A DNA stretch of 33,065 bases from Anoxynatronum buryatiense (GCF_900182905.1 NZ_FXUF01000023.1:1-33065); one strand, 5' to 3'. Positions 7,455 to 17,138 are shown, counted from the stretch's first letter. The notes: generated by a model from the sequence alone, not told the origin. Program-made: numbers and translations.

Positions 7455-9521
7455 ATGTATCGTATCGGAATTGATACCGGTGGCACCAACACAGACGTTG
7501 TCTTAACCCATGTGGATACCGGAAGAATCTATTACACCAAGACCCCCACCACCCCAAAAGAACTTCTAACGGGTATCAACAACGGCATTCACAAAATCGT
7601 GGCGCAATGCGGCATCACCCCCCAGGAAATCAGGGAACTGGTGTATGGCACCACCATTGTGGTGAATATGATCGCCCAAAAAGAAAGCGAAGCAACGGCA
7701 CTGATCACCACCAAAGGCTTTCGAGACGTGCTGGAAATCGGCAGAGCCTATCGCAGTGAAAATATCTACGACATCAACATGGAAAAACCAGAACCGCTGG
7801 TGAAAAGAAACCTTCGGTTTGAAGTCTCTGAACGAATGAACTTCATGGGAGAAGCCCTCACCCCCGTCAGCGAAACCGAAGTGATGGCCATTGTTGAAAA
7901 ACTGAAAGAAAAAAATATCCGGGCCGTTGCAGTGTGCCTGATGCACGCCTATGCAAACCCCCAGCATGAAGTGGAAATCAAGCGCATTATTCAGCGGGAA
8001 TGGCCAGAGGTGTATGTGTCGGTGTCCTCGGAAATCATTCCCCAGTTCAGGGAATACGAGCGCACCTCCACCACAGTGATCAACGCCTACATGATGCCCA
8101 ACATGGCATCCCATATCGTTGAGTTTAAGGAGGAAATGGAGAAAAAGCAGATGGCAGCCAACTGCTATATGATGCAGGGCAATGCCGGCATCATGACCTT
8201 TGACGCAGCCCTTCAGAAACCGGTGTCGGTGTCTGAATCAGGGCCCATTGCCGGCATCATTGCCGCCAACTACATGTGTGAACTGATTGGCGAAAAAAAC
8301 ATCATCACCCTGGACATGGGGGGCACCAGTGCCGATGTGGCCTTGATTCAGAACAACATCATGCGCTTCACCACAGAAAACAGTGTGGAAGGCTACCCCA
8401 TCAGTATTCCCACCGTTGATTTAAGTTTTATCGGCGCAGGGGGCGGCAGCATTGCCTGGTGTGACGAAGGGGGCGCCCTGAAGGTGGGGCCCATCAGCGC
8501 CGGGGCCGACCCGGGGCCGGTATGCTATGGAAAAGGCGGCACCCGTCCAACAGTGACAGACGCCAACCTGGTCACCGGCAGAATCCGGCCTGAAATTTTT
8601 GAGGAAAACCTGGAGAACGCCATGGAAAAAACCGCCGCCGCCATCCGGGAACACGTGGCAGAACCCCTGGAAATTGACCTGGTGAAGGCAGCGGAAGGCA
8701 TTATTGATGTGGTGAACTCCAATATGATCCGGGCCATCAAATTCGTCTCCGTGCAAAAAGGATATGACCCCAGAGACTTCACCCTGGTGGCCTTCGGCGG
8801 CGCAGGGGGCCTTCATGCGGGTAAACTGGCAGAAGACCTGGAAATTCCCAAAGTAATCGTGCCCTACTCGCCAGGCACCTTCTGTGCCCTGGGACTGGTA
8901 CTCTCTGACATCAAATGTGACCGGGTACACACACGGCTGATGACAAAAGAACAAATCAGTGCCCGCCTGCTGAACCAGATCTACACCGAGCTTGATCAAC
9001 AGGGACTCCAGGAGCTGGAAAAACAGCAGGTGAACAAAGAACACATTCTGCTGGTGCGCACCTGTGACATGCGCTACTTCGGCCAGGCCTTTGAGATCAG
9101 CGTGCCCATGCCGTCCAAAGTGCTGAGTGAAGACGACATTGACAACATGATCGACCAGTTCCACACCCTCCACGAACAGGCCTACGGGCACTGCATGCGG
9201 GAAGACCCCATTGAGTTTGTCAATTACAGGGTCAGCGCCATCGGCACCTTCAGCAAGCCAGACCTGCTGCAAAATGCCAGGCTGATCCAGTCAGACGCAG
9301 GCGACGAACGACTGACGGGCACTGCCATCTTTGACGGCAGAGAATACCCGGTGGCGGTCATCAACCGTGATTCACTGAAGGCCGGGGAACAGGTGGAAGG
9401 CCCTGCCATCATTGCAGAAATGGGAGCCACCACCGTGGTCTATCCCGGTCACACCGCCGTCATTGATGAAATGAAGAACATCGTCATGTACACAAATCTC
9501 AAGGGAGAAGAGGTGAAGTAA
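7455..9521 (+). CDS. hyuA: Hydantoinase/oxoprolinase family protein, subunit A
   Basis: 688 aa, the usual length. The ATP-binding signature GIDTGGTNTD is at residues 5-14, a second phosphate motif TLDMGGTSADVAL is near 285-297, and FGGAGGLHA is near 446-454. These define the HyuA/acetophenone carboxylase beta/5-oxoprolinase A family, which uses ATP to activate a lactam or carbonyl substrate. The start at 7455 has GAGGTG 5 nt upstream; an open frame reaching back to 7290 is just overlap with the preceding gene. It directly abuts hyuB (TAA then ATG with no gap), and the A and B subunits form one enzyme. The family covers N-methylhydantoin, 5-oxoproline, caprolactam and ketone substrates, and sequence alone does not choose among them. 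Confidence 0.92.
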   Translation: MYRIGIDTGGTNTDVVLTHVDTGRIYYTKTPTTPKELLTGINNGIHKIVAQCGITPQEIRELVYGTTIVVNMIAQKESEATALITTKGFRDVLEIGRAYRSENIYDINMEKPEPLVKRNLRFEVSERMNFMGEALTPVSETEVMAIVEKLKEKNIRAVAVCLMHAYANPQHEVEIKRIIQREWPEVYVSVSSEIIPQFREYERTSTTVINAYMMPNMASHIVEFKEEMEKKQMAANCYMMQGNAGIMTFDAALQKPVSVSESGPIAGIIAANYMCELIGEKNIITLDMGGTSADVALIQNNIMRFTTENSVEGYPISIPTVDLSFIGAGGGSIAWCDEGGALKVGPISAGADPGPVCYGKGGTRPTVTDANLVTGRIRPEIFEENLENAMEKTAAAIREHVAEPLEIDLVKAAEGIIDVVNSNMIRAIKFVSVQKGYDPRDFTLVAFGGAGGLHAGKLAEDLEIPKVIVPYSPGTFCALGLVLSDIKCDRVHTRLMTKEQISARLLNQIYTELDQQGLQELEKQQVNKEHILLVRTCDMRYFGQAFEISVPMPSKVLSEDDIDNMIDQFHTLHEQAYGHCMREDPIEFVNYRVSAIGTFSKPDLLQNARLIQSDAGDERLTGTAIFDGREYPVAVINRDSLKAGEQVEGPAIIAEMGATTVVYPGHTAVIDEMKNIVMYTNLKGEEVK

Positions 9522-11291
9522 ATGTCCAATGCCATTTTGCTGGAAGTCGTCAACAATGCCCTTCGCTCGGTTGCAGAACAGATGTCGGCCACCATGGTGA
9601 GAAGCAGTTATTCCACCATTGTTAAAGAAATGATGGACTGCTCCTCGGCAGTCTTCGACAGTCAGGGAAGGCTGCTGGCCGAAGGTGCCAACGTGCCCAT
9701 TCACCTGAACTGCCTGGGGCCGTGCCTGAACACGGTGCTCACCAAATACTTCAGCCGGGAAGAGATGAATCCCGGCGACCTGATCCTTACCAACCATCCC
9801 TACGCAGGGGGTGAATCCCTGGGGAGCCACCATACCAAAGACCTGATCATGATCGCGCCGGTTTTTTCCGATGAAGAAGCCCTCATCGCCTTCTCCGTCA
9901 CAATGCTCCACCACAAAGATGTGGGCGGCGTGTGGACAGGCGACTCCTGGACAGTGGAAATCTGGCAGGAAGGCTTTCTCATGGAGCCGGTAAAGCTCTA
10001 TGACAAAGGCGTTCGCAATGAAGCTCTGTGGAATGTGATTCTCAACAACACCCGAAATCCCAGAGATATGAAGGGCGATCTCATGGCCCAGATCTCTGCC
10101 TGCAACATCGGCATCAAGGGTTTTCGGCAAATCGTCAAAAAATATGGGCTGGAACTGGTGAACGCAGTGGTGGAAGACCTCCTCAGCTACTCTGAGCGGT
10201 TAACCCGAAACGAGATTCGGCGCATCAAAGACGGCCGGTATGAACACGAAGAAAAAATTCTGGATGACGGCTTCCAGGGAGGGCCCTACACCCTGAAACT
10301 CACCGTCATCGTTGAAGGTGACAACATCACCTTTGATTACACCGGCACCGACAAACAAATTCGGGGGCCCATCAACTCCCCCCTGTCGGCCACCATCTCG
10401 GCAACCTATTACACCATGCGATGCATCACCAATGCCCACATCCCCAGCAACCAGGGCTGCCACCGCCCCATCACAGTCGTTGCCCCTGAAGGAACCCTGG
10501 TGAACTGCACCATGCCCATTGGCTGCTTCCAGCGCATGGTCACCGATCATATTCTGGTGGATCTCATCATGGGTGCCATGGCCCATGCAATTCCTGACAA
10601 GGTGATGGCAGATTCCTGCGGCACCAACTATGACTTCTGCTCAGGCACCAACCTGGAAACCCATCCCCGGGGCGGGGAAGTCAACCACCGGCAATACTGG
10701 GGAGAAATCGTACCGGGGGGTCTCGGGGCCAGACCCCACAGCGACGGCGTCAGCATCATGTCCTGTCACGTCACCAACTGTCCCATACCGCCCCTGGAGG
10801 CCCAGGAGATTGAAGCACCCATGCTGTTCATTGAGCGGTCCATCCTCCCTGATTCAGAGGGAGCAGGAAAATTCCGCAGCGGGTTCGCCCAGCGGAGAAA
10901 GTGGCAGCTGTTGGGTTACGACGGTATCTTCTCCCACGTCTCCCAGAAATCCAAAATCCCGCCCCAGGGCATTTTTGGCGGTCTGCCGGGGGAAACCAGC
11001 CAGTGGATCATCAATGAAGGAAAGAAAAATGAACAGGTGCTGGAGTACGCCATGGGAGATGTGATCTTCCTCAACTACGGCGACACTGTCACCTGCATCA
11101 CCGCCAGTGGAGGAGGCTGCGGCAATCCCTTCGAAAGAGACCCGGAAAAAGTGCGGGAAGACGTGGAAATGGGGCTGGTGTCTGTTGAAAGGGCGAAAGA
11201 GACGTACGGTGTTGTGATTGATTCTGAAACCTTTGAAGTGGATGTGAATGAAACGGCGAAAATCAGGGAGCATGCAGGCAGGAACCATTAA
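9522..11291 (+). CDS. hyuB: Hydantoinase/oxoprolinase family protein, subunit B
   Basis: 589 aa, typical HyuB length. Family landmarks are clear: the N-terminal LEVVNNALRSVAEQMSATMV, then LTNHPYAGG, the metal-region HLNCLGPCLNTV, FDYTGTDKQIRGPIN, and a glycine-rich C-terminus (TASGGGCGNPFERDP). The ATG follows the hyuA stop directly; GAGGTG inside the end of hyuA is the ribosome binding site, so the two subunits are translationally coupled. With HyuA it probably carries out ATP-dependent hydrolysis of a cyclic amide; carboxylase relatives usually need a third small subunit, and none is present here, which favours the hydrolase side of the family (inference). Confidence 0.92.
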   Translation: MSNAILLEVVNNALRSVAEQMSATMVRSSYSTIVKEMMDCSSAVFDSQGRLLAEGANVPIHLNCLGPCLNTVLTKYFSREEMNPGDLILTNHPYAGGESLGSHHTKDLIMIAPVFSDEEALIAFSVTMLHHKDVGGVWTGDSWTVEIWQEGFLMEPVKLYDKGVRNEALWNVILNNTRNPRDMKGDLMAQISACNIGIKGFRQIVKKYGLELVNAVVEDLLSYSERLTRNEIRRIKDGRYEHEEKILDDGFQGGPYTLKLTVIVEGDNITFDYTGTDKQIRGPINSPLSATISATYYTMRCITNAHIPSNQGCHRPITVVAPEGTLVNCTMPIGCFQRMVTDHILVDLIMGAMAHAIPDKVMADSCGTNYDFCSGTNLETHPRGGEVNHRQYWGEIVPGGLGARPHSDGVSIMSCHVTNCPIPPLEAQEIEAPMLFIERSILPDSEGAGKFRSGFAQRRKWQLLGYDGIFSHVSQKSKIPPQGIFGGLPGETSQWIINEGKKNEQVLEYAMGDVIFLNYGDTVTCITASGGGCGNPFERDPEKVREDVEMGLVSVERAKETYGVVIDSETFEVDVNETAKIREHAGRNH

Positions 11292-11316
11292 CCAACAGTG
11301 ACAAGGGGGTAAAAAA

Positions 11317-12753
11317 ATGGAAAGCTCAAAAGAGAAGTTGAAGGACAGCCGGCAGGTGAGTTTTGGAATGGCGGCAGTGGTGATGCTGGCCCTGGCGGTC
11401 ATCTTCATGGTGGGGTTCGGTGTTTTCAAGATCAACACCCAGGCCATCTTCCTGCTGGCGGTGGTGGCAGCTGCCATTGCCGGCCTGATGAGCGGCTTCA
11501 CACTGGAAGAAGTGCACCAGTTCTTTCTTGACGGATGTGGAAAGGTCATCATGGCAGCCATGATCCTCATGACCGTGGGAGCCGTCATTGGCTCGTGGAT
11601 TGTATCGGGTATTGTTCCCACCATCATCTATTACGGGCTGGGTGTCTTAACACCCACATCCTTTCTGCTGGCAGGCTTCTTCATTTGCTGCATTCTTTCC
11701 TTCTTCACAGGAAGCTCCTATTCATCCATTTCCACCCTGGGGGTGGCCTTTATGGGCATCAGCATCGGCCTCAATATCAATCCGGCCATCACCGCAGGCA
11801 TGATCGTCTCCGGCTCGGTATTCGGAGACAAGCTGTCCCCTTTTTCCGATTCCACCAACCTGGCAGCCGCCATGGCCGACGCCAATGTTTTTGACCACGT
11901 CAGATCCATGCTGTACACCACGGTGCCGGCCATGGTCATCTCTGCGGTGCTCTACTTTGTCATCAGCATGCGCTACAGTGCGGAAACACTGGATACGACC
12001 ATCATCATCAGCATGCAGCAGGCCCTGACACAGAACTTCAACATCAACCCGCTGCTGCTGTTGGTCCCCATTATCACTGTTGTGCTGGCCATCAAAAAAG
12101 TGCCGCCCATTGCGGCCCTCGTCGCCAGTGCGCTGTTGGGAATCGTCATGGCCTTCATCTTCCAGGGCGGCATATATGACATCAAAACCATCATCAGTTC
12201 TCTGGGAACAGGGTTCTCCATCAACACTGAGATTGCCGATTTAAATAAATTGCTTTCAAGAGGCGGCATGCTGGGAATGATGGGTGCCACCGCCCTGGCA
12301 TTTCTCGCTGTCGGAATGGGAGAAATATTACAGCGAATTGGTGTGCTCACCGTGATTCTCAGCAAGCTGAGTAAAGTGGTTAACTCCAAACCAGCCGTGG
12401 TTATCTCCACCCTGGTGATTGGCTTAGTGGTCACCGTGTTGTGCGCCAGCCAGTATATCTCCATTATTTTAACAGGCCAGATTATGAAGAACTCCTATAA
12501 AAAATTCGAACTGAGCCGGGTGGTGCTTTCAAGAACACTGGAAGACGGCGGCACCATTTTTGCCTACCTGGTACCCTGGTCAACGGCAGCGGTCTTTGTC
12601 ACGGGCGTCTTGGGGGTCGAAGTCTTCGCCTATGCCCCCTACGCATTCTTCTGTATCCTCTGTCCCGTCATCGCAGCCATCTATGCGCTGGTGGGCTTCG
12701 CCCAGTTTAAAGAAGTCTATGAAGATGAAGCAGAAGTGGCCGCTGAAATCTAA
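11317..12753 (+). CDS. NhaC-family Na+/H+ antiporter-like transporter
   Basis: 478 aa with about 11-12 hydrophobic segments. The signature GDKLSPFSDSTNLA (residues about 169-182) matches the NhaC family motif. Helices start near residue 17 (MAAVVMLALAVIFMVGFGVF) and the C-terminus is short and acidic (EVYEDEAEVAAEI). AAGGGGGT lies 6 nt before the ATG. As last gene of the hydantoinase operon, 25 bp after hyuB, it may move the operon substrate or product in exchange for Na+ or H+ rather than act only in ion balance; some family members exchange organic acids (for example malate/lactate). This role is inferred from position. Confidence 0.87.
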   Translation: MESSKEKLKDSRQVSFGMAAVVMLALAVIFMVGFGVFKINTQAIFLLAVVAAAIAGLMSGFTLEEVHQFFLDGCGKVIMAAMILMTVGAVIGSWIVSGIVPTIIYYGLGVLTPTSFLLAGFFICCILSFFTGSSYSSISTLGVAFMGISIGLNINPAITAGMIVSGSVFGDKLSPFSDSTNLAAAMADANVFDHVRSMLYTTVPAMVISAVLYFVISMRYSAETLDTTIIISMQQALTQNFNINPLLLLVPIITVVLAIKKVPPIAALVASALLGIVMAFIFQGGIYDIKTIISSLGTGFSINTEIADLNKLLSRGGMLGMMGATALAFLAVGMGEILQRIGVLTVILSKLSKVVNSKPAVVISTLVIGLVVTVLCASQYISIILTGQIMKNSYKKFELSRVVLSRTLEDGGTIFAYLVPWSTAAVFVTGVLGVEVFAYAPYAFFCILCPVIAAIYALVGFAQFKEVYEDEAEVAAEI

Positions 12754-12798
12754 TCATCGAATGAAGGGATCATCAGAGTGCGTTCGCCGATGATTAGA
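12749..12798 (+). other. Long-loop inverted repeat over the antiporter stop codon
   Basis: TCTAATCATCG (12749-12759, including the TAA stop) is matched perfectly by CGATGATTAGA (12788-12798), an 11-bp stem with a 28-nt loop. No T tract follows, so it is not a standard terminator. It could stabilise the operon mRNA 3' end. Confidence 0.45.
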
Positions 12799-12861
12799 CG
12801 GACTGATTCGGGGTAAAATAACAATAATGAATAGTTCTTTACCTTGAAAGGAGTCTATATG

Positions 12862-13017
12862 ATGCTTCGCTATTCGCTCATTTTTCTGGTCGTTGCCATC
12901 ATCGCCGGAGTGCTTGGATTTGGCGGAATTGCCGGGGCAGCCTCTGATATCGCTAAAATACTCTTCTTTGTATTCTTAGTATTAGTGGTGATCTCAGTAA
13001 TTACTGGTAGAAAGTAA
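12862..13017 (+). CDS. DUF1328-family small membrane protein
   Basis: 51 aa from the ATG at 12862 (52 from the adjacent ATG at 12859). The protein begins [20 protein letters not shown], then has GGIAG and a second hydrophobic stretch ([17 protein letters not shown]), the two-helix layout of the DUF1328/YtjA family. AAGGAG lies 8 nt before 12862. Function of the family is unknown; members are often stress-related. It is about 100 bp after the antiporter and is followed at once by a terminator, so it may be a separate unit. Confidence 0.85.
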   Translation: MLRYSLIFLVVAIIAGVLGFGGIAGAASDIAKILFFVFLVLVVISVITGRK

Positions 13018-13037
13018 CCATACTGTTTAAGTTTGAG

Positions 13038-13060
13038 GCGGGCCGCCTGGCCCGCTTTTT
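13038..13060 (+). terminator. Intrinsic terminator after the DUF1328 gene
   Basis: A perfect stem GCGGGCC / GGCCCGC with loop GCCT is followed by five T residues, 21 bp after the stop codon. Confidence 0.9.
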
Positions 13061-13171
13061 CTATTGTGAGTTTTCAGGTGTCAACCGATTTTTTCCGGAG
13101 CAGTTCGCAGTCAGCCCATAGAGTGCAGTCGGTTCATAGCGTAAAGATCAAATAAATGGATATGTATTCTC

Positions 13172-13177
13172 TATAAT
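13172..13177 (+). promoter_or_regulatory. Possible -10 element upstream of the GAF-PAS kinase
   Basis: TATAAT lies 115 bp before the kinase ATG in a 230-bp gap. No clear -35 is seen. A 10-bp palindrome GTGATATCAC follows at 13215-13224 and could be an operator. Confidence 0.3.
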
Positions 13178-13292
13178 CATCACCGCGTGAGATTTGACCA
13201 CCAGCGTTAGCGCAGTGATATCACGTGTCAAGTGTCACTATGAAAGGTCGTCAAAAAGGAAGACAACCCACTAAACATGAGGAGTGTGCCGC

Positions 13293-15413
13293 ATGGCAAA
13301 AGGTAAAGACACACATTCAACCGGCCGGCAGCAAATCAATCACACACCCCAATCACATCAGGAAAAAGAGGCATTAAAGCAGATGACAGCCTTTAACCGG
13401 CAGTTTATGGAAACCAACCAGGCGCCGGATTTACAAGCAATCACCGAGTTTATGCGCACCATTACCGGAGCCAGATATGCCTTTTTAAACCTTCTTGACG
13501 AAAACAGAATGGAAGTCGTCACCGAGGCTGTTGCCGGCCCGTCTGATTATCTGATGAAAATCTCAAATCTCCTGGGCTTTCAACTGGTGGGCAAAAGATG
13601 GCCCTATGATCAGGCCCGGCACGCAGCCATTGAATCCAGCAATCTGACCACTTTTGACAACCTTCAGGATAGCATCGGCAAGATAATCCCTTCCAGCCTG
13701 GCCAGCCTGCTGGAAAAAACCCTTAATTTTGGACAGGTGGCCATCTTCAAAATCAACAAAATGGATCAAATCATGGGAGAGTTCACCCTGATCATGCATG
13801 GGGATAACACCTTGGTCAATCATGAAATGGCCGATCTTTTTGCCTCCCAGGTGGGCTTGTTCCTTGACCGGTCAAAAAACATGCAGGATCTGCAGAATGA
13901 ACGCAACCGACTCACAGAAATTATCCAGGCCACCCATGTGGCCACCTGGGAATACAATGTGCAAACAGGCGAAAACGCCTATAACGAGCGGTGGGCTGAA
14001 ATGCTGGGCTATATGCTTTCAGAGTTGCAGCCCACTTATGCCCATGAATGGAGACATATGGTTCACCCCGATGATCTCCAAAGAGCCCTCGCCATTTTTG
14101 AAGAAGCTGCCGAAAAAGGCTCCATGTACACTGTCGAGTTGCGGCTGAAGCACAAGGCAGGCCACTGGGTGTGGGTGGAAGACAGAGGCAAAGTGGTTTC
14201 GCTAACAGAGGATGGCAAACCCCTGATCATGAGAGGCACCCGTACAGACATTACAGAACGAAAAGAAATGGAACTGGCCCTGGCGAAGAATGAACAAGCC
14301 TACCGTGCCTATGTGGACAAATCTCCCCTGGGCATTTTCGTCACAGACCACGAAACCCGTTACCTGCGGGTGAACCCGGCAGGCTGTGAGATGACCGGTT
14401 ATACAGAAGAAGAATTAAAAAAGATGAAAGTCGTCGACCTCCTGCCCCCGGAACTGGGTGAAAAGGGCAAAGTGGGAAAAGGGGAAGAAAAGGATCTGGG
14501 GCCAGTTTCGGGCGAGTACATCGGCCTTCGAAAAAACGGCGAACGATACTGGGGCAACATTCATATTGCCCGCATTGACGAAAATCAGCTGGTCGCCTTT
14601 TGTGAAGACATTACCCAGCGCAAACAGGTGGAAGAGAAGCTGCAGGAATTCTCCCTGCTGTTGGAACAAAAAAACCAGCAACTGGAAGCTGCTCTTCGCC
14701 AGGCCAAAGACGCCAATGAAGCCAAGAGCCGTTACCTCTCTCATATGAACCACGAAATGCGCACCCCCCTTAACGGATTTATCGGCTTCATTCAACTCCT
14801 CGAAACCACCCGGTTGGACGCAGAGCAGGCGGAATTCGTGCACAACATGCAACGGTCTGCCGGCAATTTGCTGGCCATTATCAACAACGTGCTTGATTAC
14901 GCTAAAATTGAAGCCGGGGAAATCAAACTGAATAACAGAGTCTTTTGCCTTGAAGATGAATTGCAAACAGCCTTTGCCCCCCTCCGCTCCCTGGCCATGC
15001 AAAAGAATCTTCACCTGGAAATAACCCTGGCCGACAACCTGCCACGCAAAGTATTGGCAGACCCGGACCGGCTGCGGCAGATCATCCTGAACCTGGGTGG
15101 CAACGCCATCAAGTTCACCGAAAAAGGGCAGGTTCACATCACCATCCAATGTGAGGAAACCACCCAATACCACCACTTGAAGCTGGTGGTGGAAGACACC
15201 GGACGCGGCATGACTCAGGAGACCCTGAAAAAACTCTTCCGACCCTTCTACCAGGCCGACGATGGCTCAGTATCTCAATCAAAAGGCACAGGGCTGGGCC
15301 TGGCCATCACCCGTGAACTGGTGGATCTGATGGGCGGCGATATTAAGATCAACAGCACACCGGGCGTGGGTACCCGGGTTGAAGTCAATGTGAAATTACC
15401 TAAGACAAAGTAA
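13293..15413 (+). CDS. Soluble GAF-PAS-PAS sensor histidine kinase
   Basis: 706 aa from the ATG at 13293, which has GAGGAG 8 nt upstream; a GTG at 13284 overlaps that site. Order: a GAF-like domain at about 35-190, a PAS/PAC unit at about 205-325 (PAC tail RGTRTDITERKEME), a second PAS at about 335-445 (ending FCEDITQRKQ), a coiled coil, HisKA with H-box SHMNHEMRTPLNG (H487), and a HATPase domain with NLGGNAIKFTEKG, VVEDTGRGM and GTGLGLAITRELV. There is no membrane segment or receiver domain, so it senses a cytoplasmic signal and must pass phosphate to a regulator encoded elsewhere. The H-box style resembles hybrid kinases. It stands alone between two terminators. Confidence 0.93.
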   Translation: MAKGKDTHSTGRQQINHTPQSHQEKEALKQMTAFNRQFMETNQAPDLQAITEFMRTITGARYAFLNLLDENRMEVVTEAVAGPSDYLMKISNLLGFQLVGKRWPYDQARHAAIESSNLTTFDNLQDSIGKIIPSSLASLLEKTLNFGQVAIFKINKMDQIMGEFTLIMHGDNTLVNHEMADLFASQVGLFLDRSKNMQDLQNERNRLTEIIQATHVATWEYNVQTGENAYNERWAEMLGYMLSELQPTYAHEWRHMVHPDDLQRALAIFEEAAEKGSMYTVELRLKHKAGHWVWVEDRGKVVSLTEDGKPLIMRGTRTDITERKEMELALAKNEQAYRAYVDKSPLGIFVTDHETRYLRVNPAGCEMTGYTEEELKKMKVVDLLPPELGEKGKVGKGEEKDLGPVSGEYIGLRKNGERYWGNIHIARIDENQLVAFCEDITQRKQVEEKLQEFSLLLEQKNQQLEAALRQAKDANEAKSRYLSHMNHEMRTPLNGFIGFIQLLETTRLDAEQAEFVHNMQRSAGNLLAIINNVLDYAKIEAGEIKLNNRVFCLEDELQTAFAPLRSLAMQKNLHLEITLADNLPRKVLADPDRLRQIILNLGGNAIKFTEKGQVHITIQCEETTQYHHLKLVVEDTGRGMTQETLKKLFRPFYQADDGSVSQSKGTGLGLAITRELVDLMGGDIKINSTPGVGTRVEVNVKLPKTK

Positions 15414-15433
15414 TGGCATCATCTTTCAAAAAA

Positions 15434-15480
15434 GCCTGTGGCGTGCAATGCTGTCCGAATTGCACACCACAGGCTTTTTT
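15434..15480 (+). terminator. Strong, probably bidirectional terminator after the kinase
   Basis: GCCTGTGG pairs with CCACAGGC and, after one mismatch, TGCAAT pairs with ATTGCA around a 9-nt loop. Six T follow on the plus strand and six A precede it, so it could end transcripts from either side. Confidence 0.9.
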
Positions 15481-15604
15481 GTGAGAAGCTTTACGGCACG
15501 GCCACTGAAACACTTCAGCCCAAAAGTTGAAAAAAAGTGAAAAAAGGTGAACAGTATTTCAATAAAATTGAAGGAAAAGTCCTGTTTTTGGCGAATAAAA
15601 CCTG

Positions 15605-15610
15605 TATAAT
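15605..15610 (+). promoter_or_regulatory. Possible -10 element of the hsd operon
   Basis: TATAAT lies 75 bp before the hsdM start, in the gap after a strong terminator. The -35 region is poor. A degraded copy of the sequence just before it occurs near 29540. Confidence 0.4.
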
Positions 15611-15684
15611 GGAAGGTAAGCGTATCACCCTTTTTCATCAATGCTATTATCAATACATTTCGCAAAACAACAGGAGGCAACAAA

Positions 15685-17136
15685 GTGATCACAGGCGAAC
15701 TGAAAAACAAAGTAGACAAAATCTGGGAAATATTTTGGACAGGCGGCATCACCAACCCCCTCTCCGTCATCGAACAATTCACCTACCTGCTCTTTATTAA
15801 AGGGCTGGACGATAAACAGACCGACCTGGAGCAAAATGCCGAAATCCTGGGCATCGAGTCAGAGCGCATTTTCACCCCAGACCAGGAAAACTACCGCTGG
15901 AAGAACTTCAAACAGCTCCATGCCAATGCCATGTACGAAGTGGTGAGTAAGCAGGTCTTTCCTTTTATCAAAAATATGCACAGCGACACTAACTCTGCCT
16001 TCGCCAAATACATGGACGACGCCATCTTCATGATCCCCACCCCCCAGATGCTGGAAAAAATCGTCACCAACATCGATGCCCTGCCTCTGGAAGACCGGGA
16101 CGCCAACGGCGATCTTTACGAATACCTCCTGTCCAAGGTGGCCACCGCCGGCACCAATGGCCAGTTCCGCACGCCCCGCCACATCATCCGCATGATGGTG
16201 GCCTTGATGCAACCTACCCCCACCGATGTGATCATCGACCCGGCCGCAGGATCTGCCGGGTTTTTGGTGGCTGCCGGTGAATACCTCCAGAAAAACCACG
16301 AAGACCTCTTTGCCAACAAAGAGCTGAAAGAGCATTACAGCAAAACCATGTTCCACGGTAATGATATGGACCGCACCATGCTCCGCATCGGCGCCATGAA
16401 CATGATGCTCCACGGCGTGGAAAATCCCAACATCGAATATCGGGATTCCCTGGCGGAAGTGAACAAGGACAAAGACCGCTACACCCTGGTCCTGGCCAAT
16501 CCCCCCTTCAAAGGCTCCCTGGACTACGACAGCGTTTCTGCCGAACTCCTTCAAATCACCAAAACCAAAAAGACAGAGATCCTTTTCCTGTCCCTATTTT
16601 TGCGCATCCTGAAAAAAGGCGGCCGCGTGGCCTCCATCGTCCCCGACGGCGTCCTCTTTGGCAGCTCCAACGCCCACAAAGCCATCCGCCGGGAAATCAT
16701 CGAAAACCACCACCTCCACGCCATCATTTCAATGCCCAGTGGCGTGTTCAAACCCTATGCCGGAGTCTCCACCGCCATCATGGTCTTCACCAAAACCGGT
16801 TCCGGAGGCACCGACAAGGTCTGGTTCTATGACATGAAAGCCGACGGCTATTCCCTGGACGACAAGCGCCAGCCCATTGAACGGAACGACATCCAGGACA
16901 TCATCCACCGCTTTCTCAACCGGGAAGAAGAGCAGGACCGAAAGCGAACGGAGCAGTCGTTCATGGTGGACAAGGCAGAGATCGTGGGGAATGACTATGA
17001 CCTGTCTATCAACCGGTACAAGGAAACGGAATATGAAGAAGTGGTTTATGAGGCACCCAAGGTGATTATTGAGAAGATCAGAACCCTTGAACAGCAGATT
17101 CTTGATGGGTTGGATGACATTGAGAGGATGGTGTAG
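15685..17136 (+). CDS. hsdM: Type I restriction-modification system, DNA methyltransferase subunit HsdM
   Basis: 483 aa. The N-terminal HsdM_N helical domain (ITGELKNKVDKIWEIFW... FTYLLFIKGLDD) is followed by the N6-adenine methylase domain, with S-adenosylmethionine motif DPAAGSAGF near residue 189 and catalytic motif NPPF in VLANPPFKGS near 272. It methylates adenine in the asymmetric target chosen by HsdS. The start is GTG at 15685 with AGGAGG 7 nt upstream. The stop is 2 bp before the HsdS start, so translation is probably coupled. The full M-S-R set is intact, suggesting an active system. Confidence 0.97.
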   Translation: MITGELKNKVDKIWEIFWTGGITNPLSVIEQFTYLLFIKGLDDKQTDLEQNAEILGIESERIFTPDQENYRWKNFKQLHANAMYEVVSKQVFPFIKNMHSDTNSAFAKYMDDAIFMIPTPQMLEKIVTNIDALPLEDRDANGDLYEYLLSKVATAGTNGQFRTPRHIIRMMVALMQPTPTDVIIDPAAGSAGFLVAAGEYLQKNHEDLFANKELKEHYSKTMFHGNDMDRTMLRIGAMNMMLHGVENPNIEYRDSLAEVNKDKDRYTLVLANPPFKGSLDYDSVSAELLQITKTKKTEILFLSLFLRILKKGGRVASIVPDGVLFGSSNAHKAIRREIIENHHLHAIISMPSGVFKPYAGVSTAIMVFTKTGSGGTDKVWFYDMKADGYSLDDKRQPIERNDIQDIIHRFLNREEEQDRKRTEQSFMVDKAEIVGNDYDLSINRYKETEYEEVVYEAPKVIIEKIRTLEQQILDGLDDIERMV

Positions 17137-17138
17137 GG

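Noticed and set aside
8421-9272. 283-codon open frame on the minus strand inside hyuA
   Set aside because: It is antisense to an unambiguous hyuA, has histidine- and glycine-rich composition typical of reverse-frame reading, and has no ribosome binding site. Similar long antisense frames over hyuA, hsdM and hsdR were rejected for the same reason.
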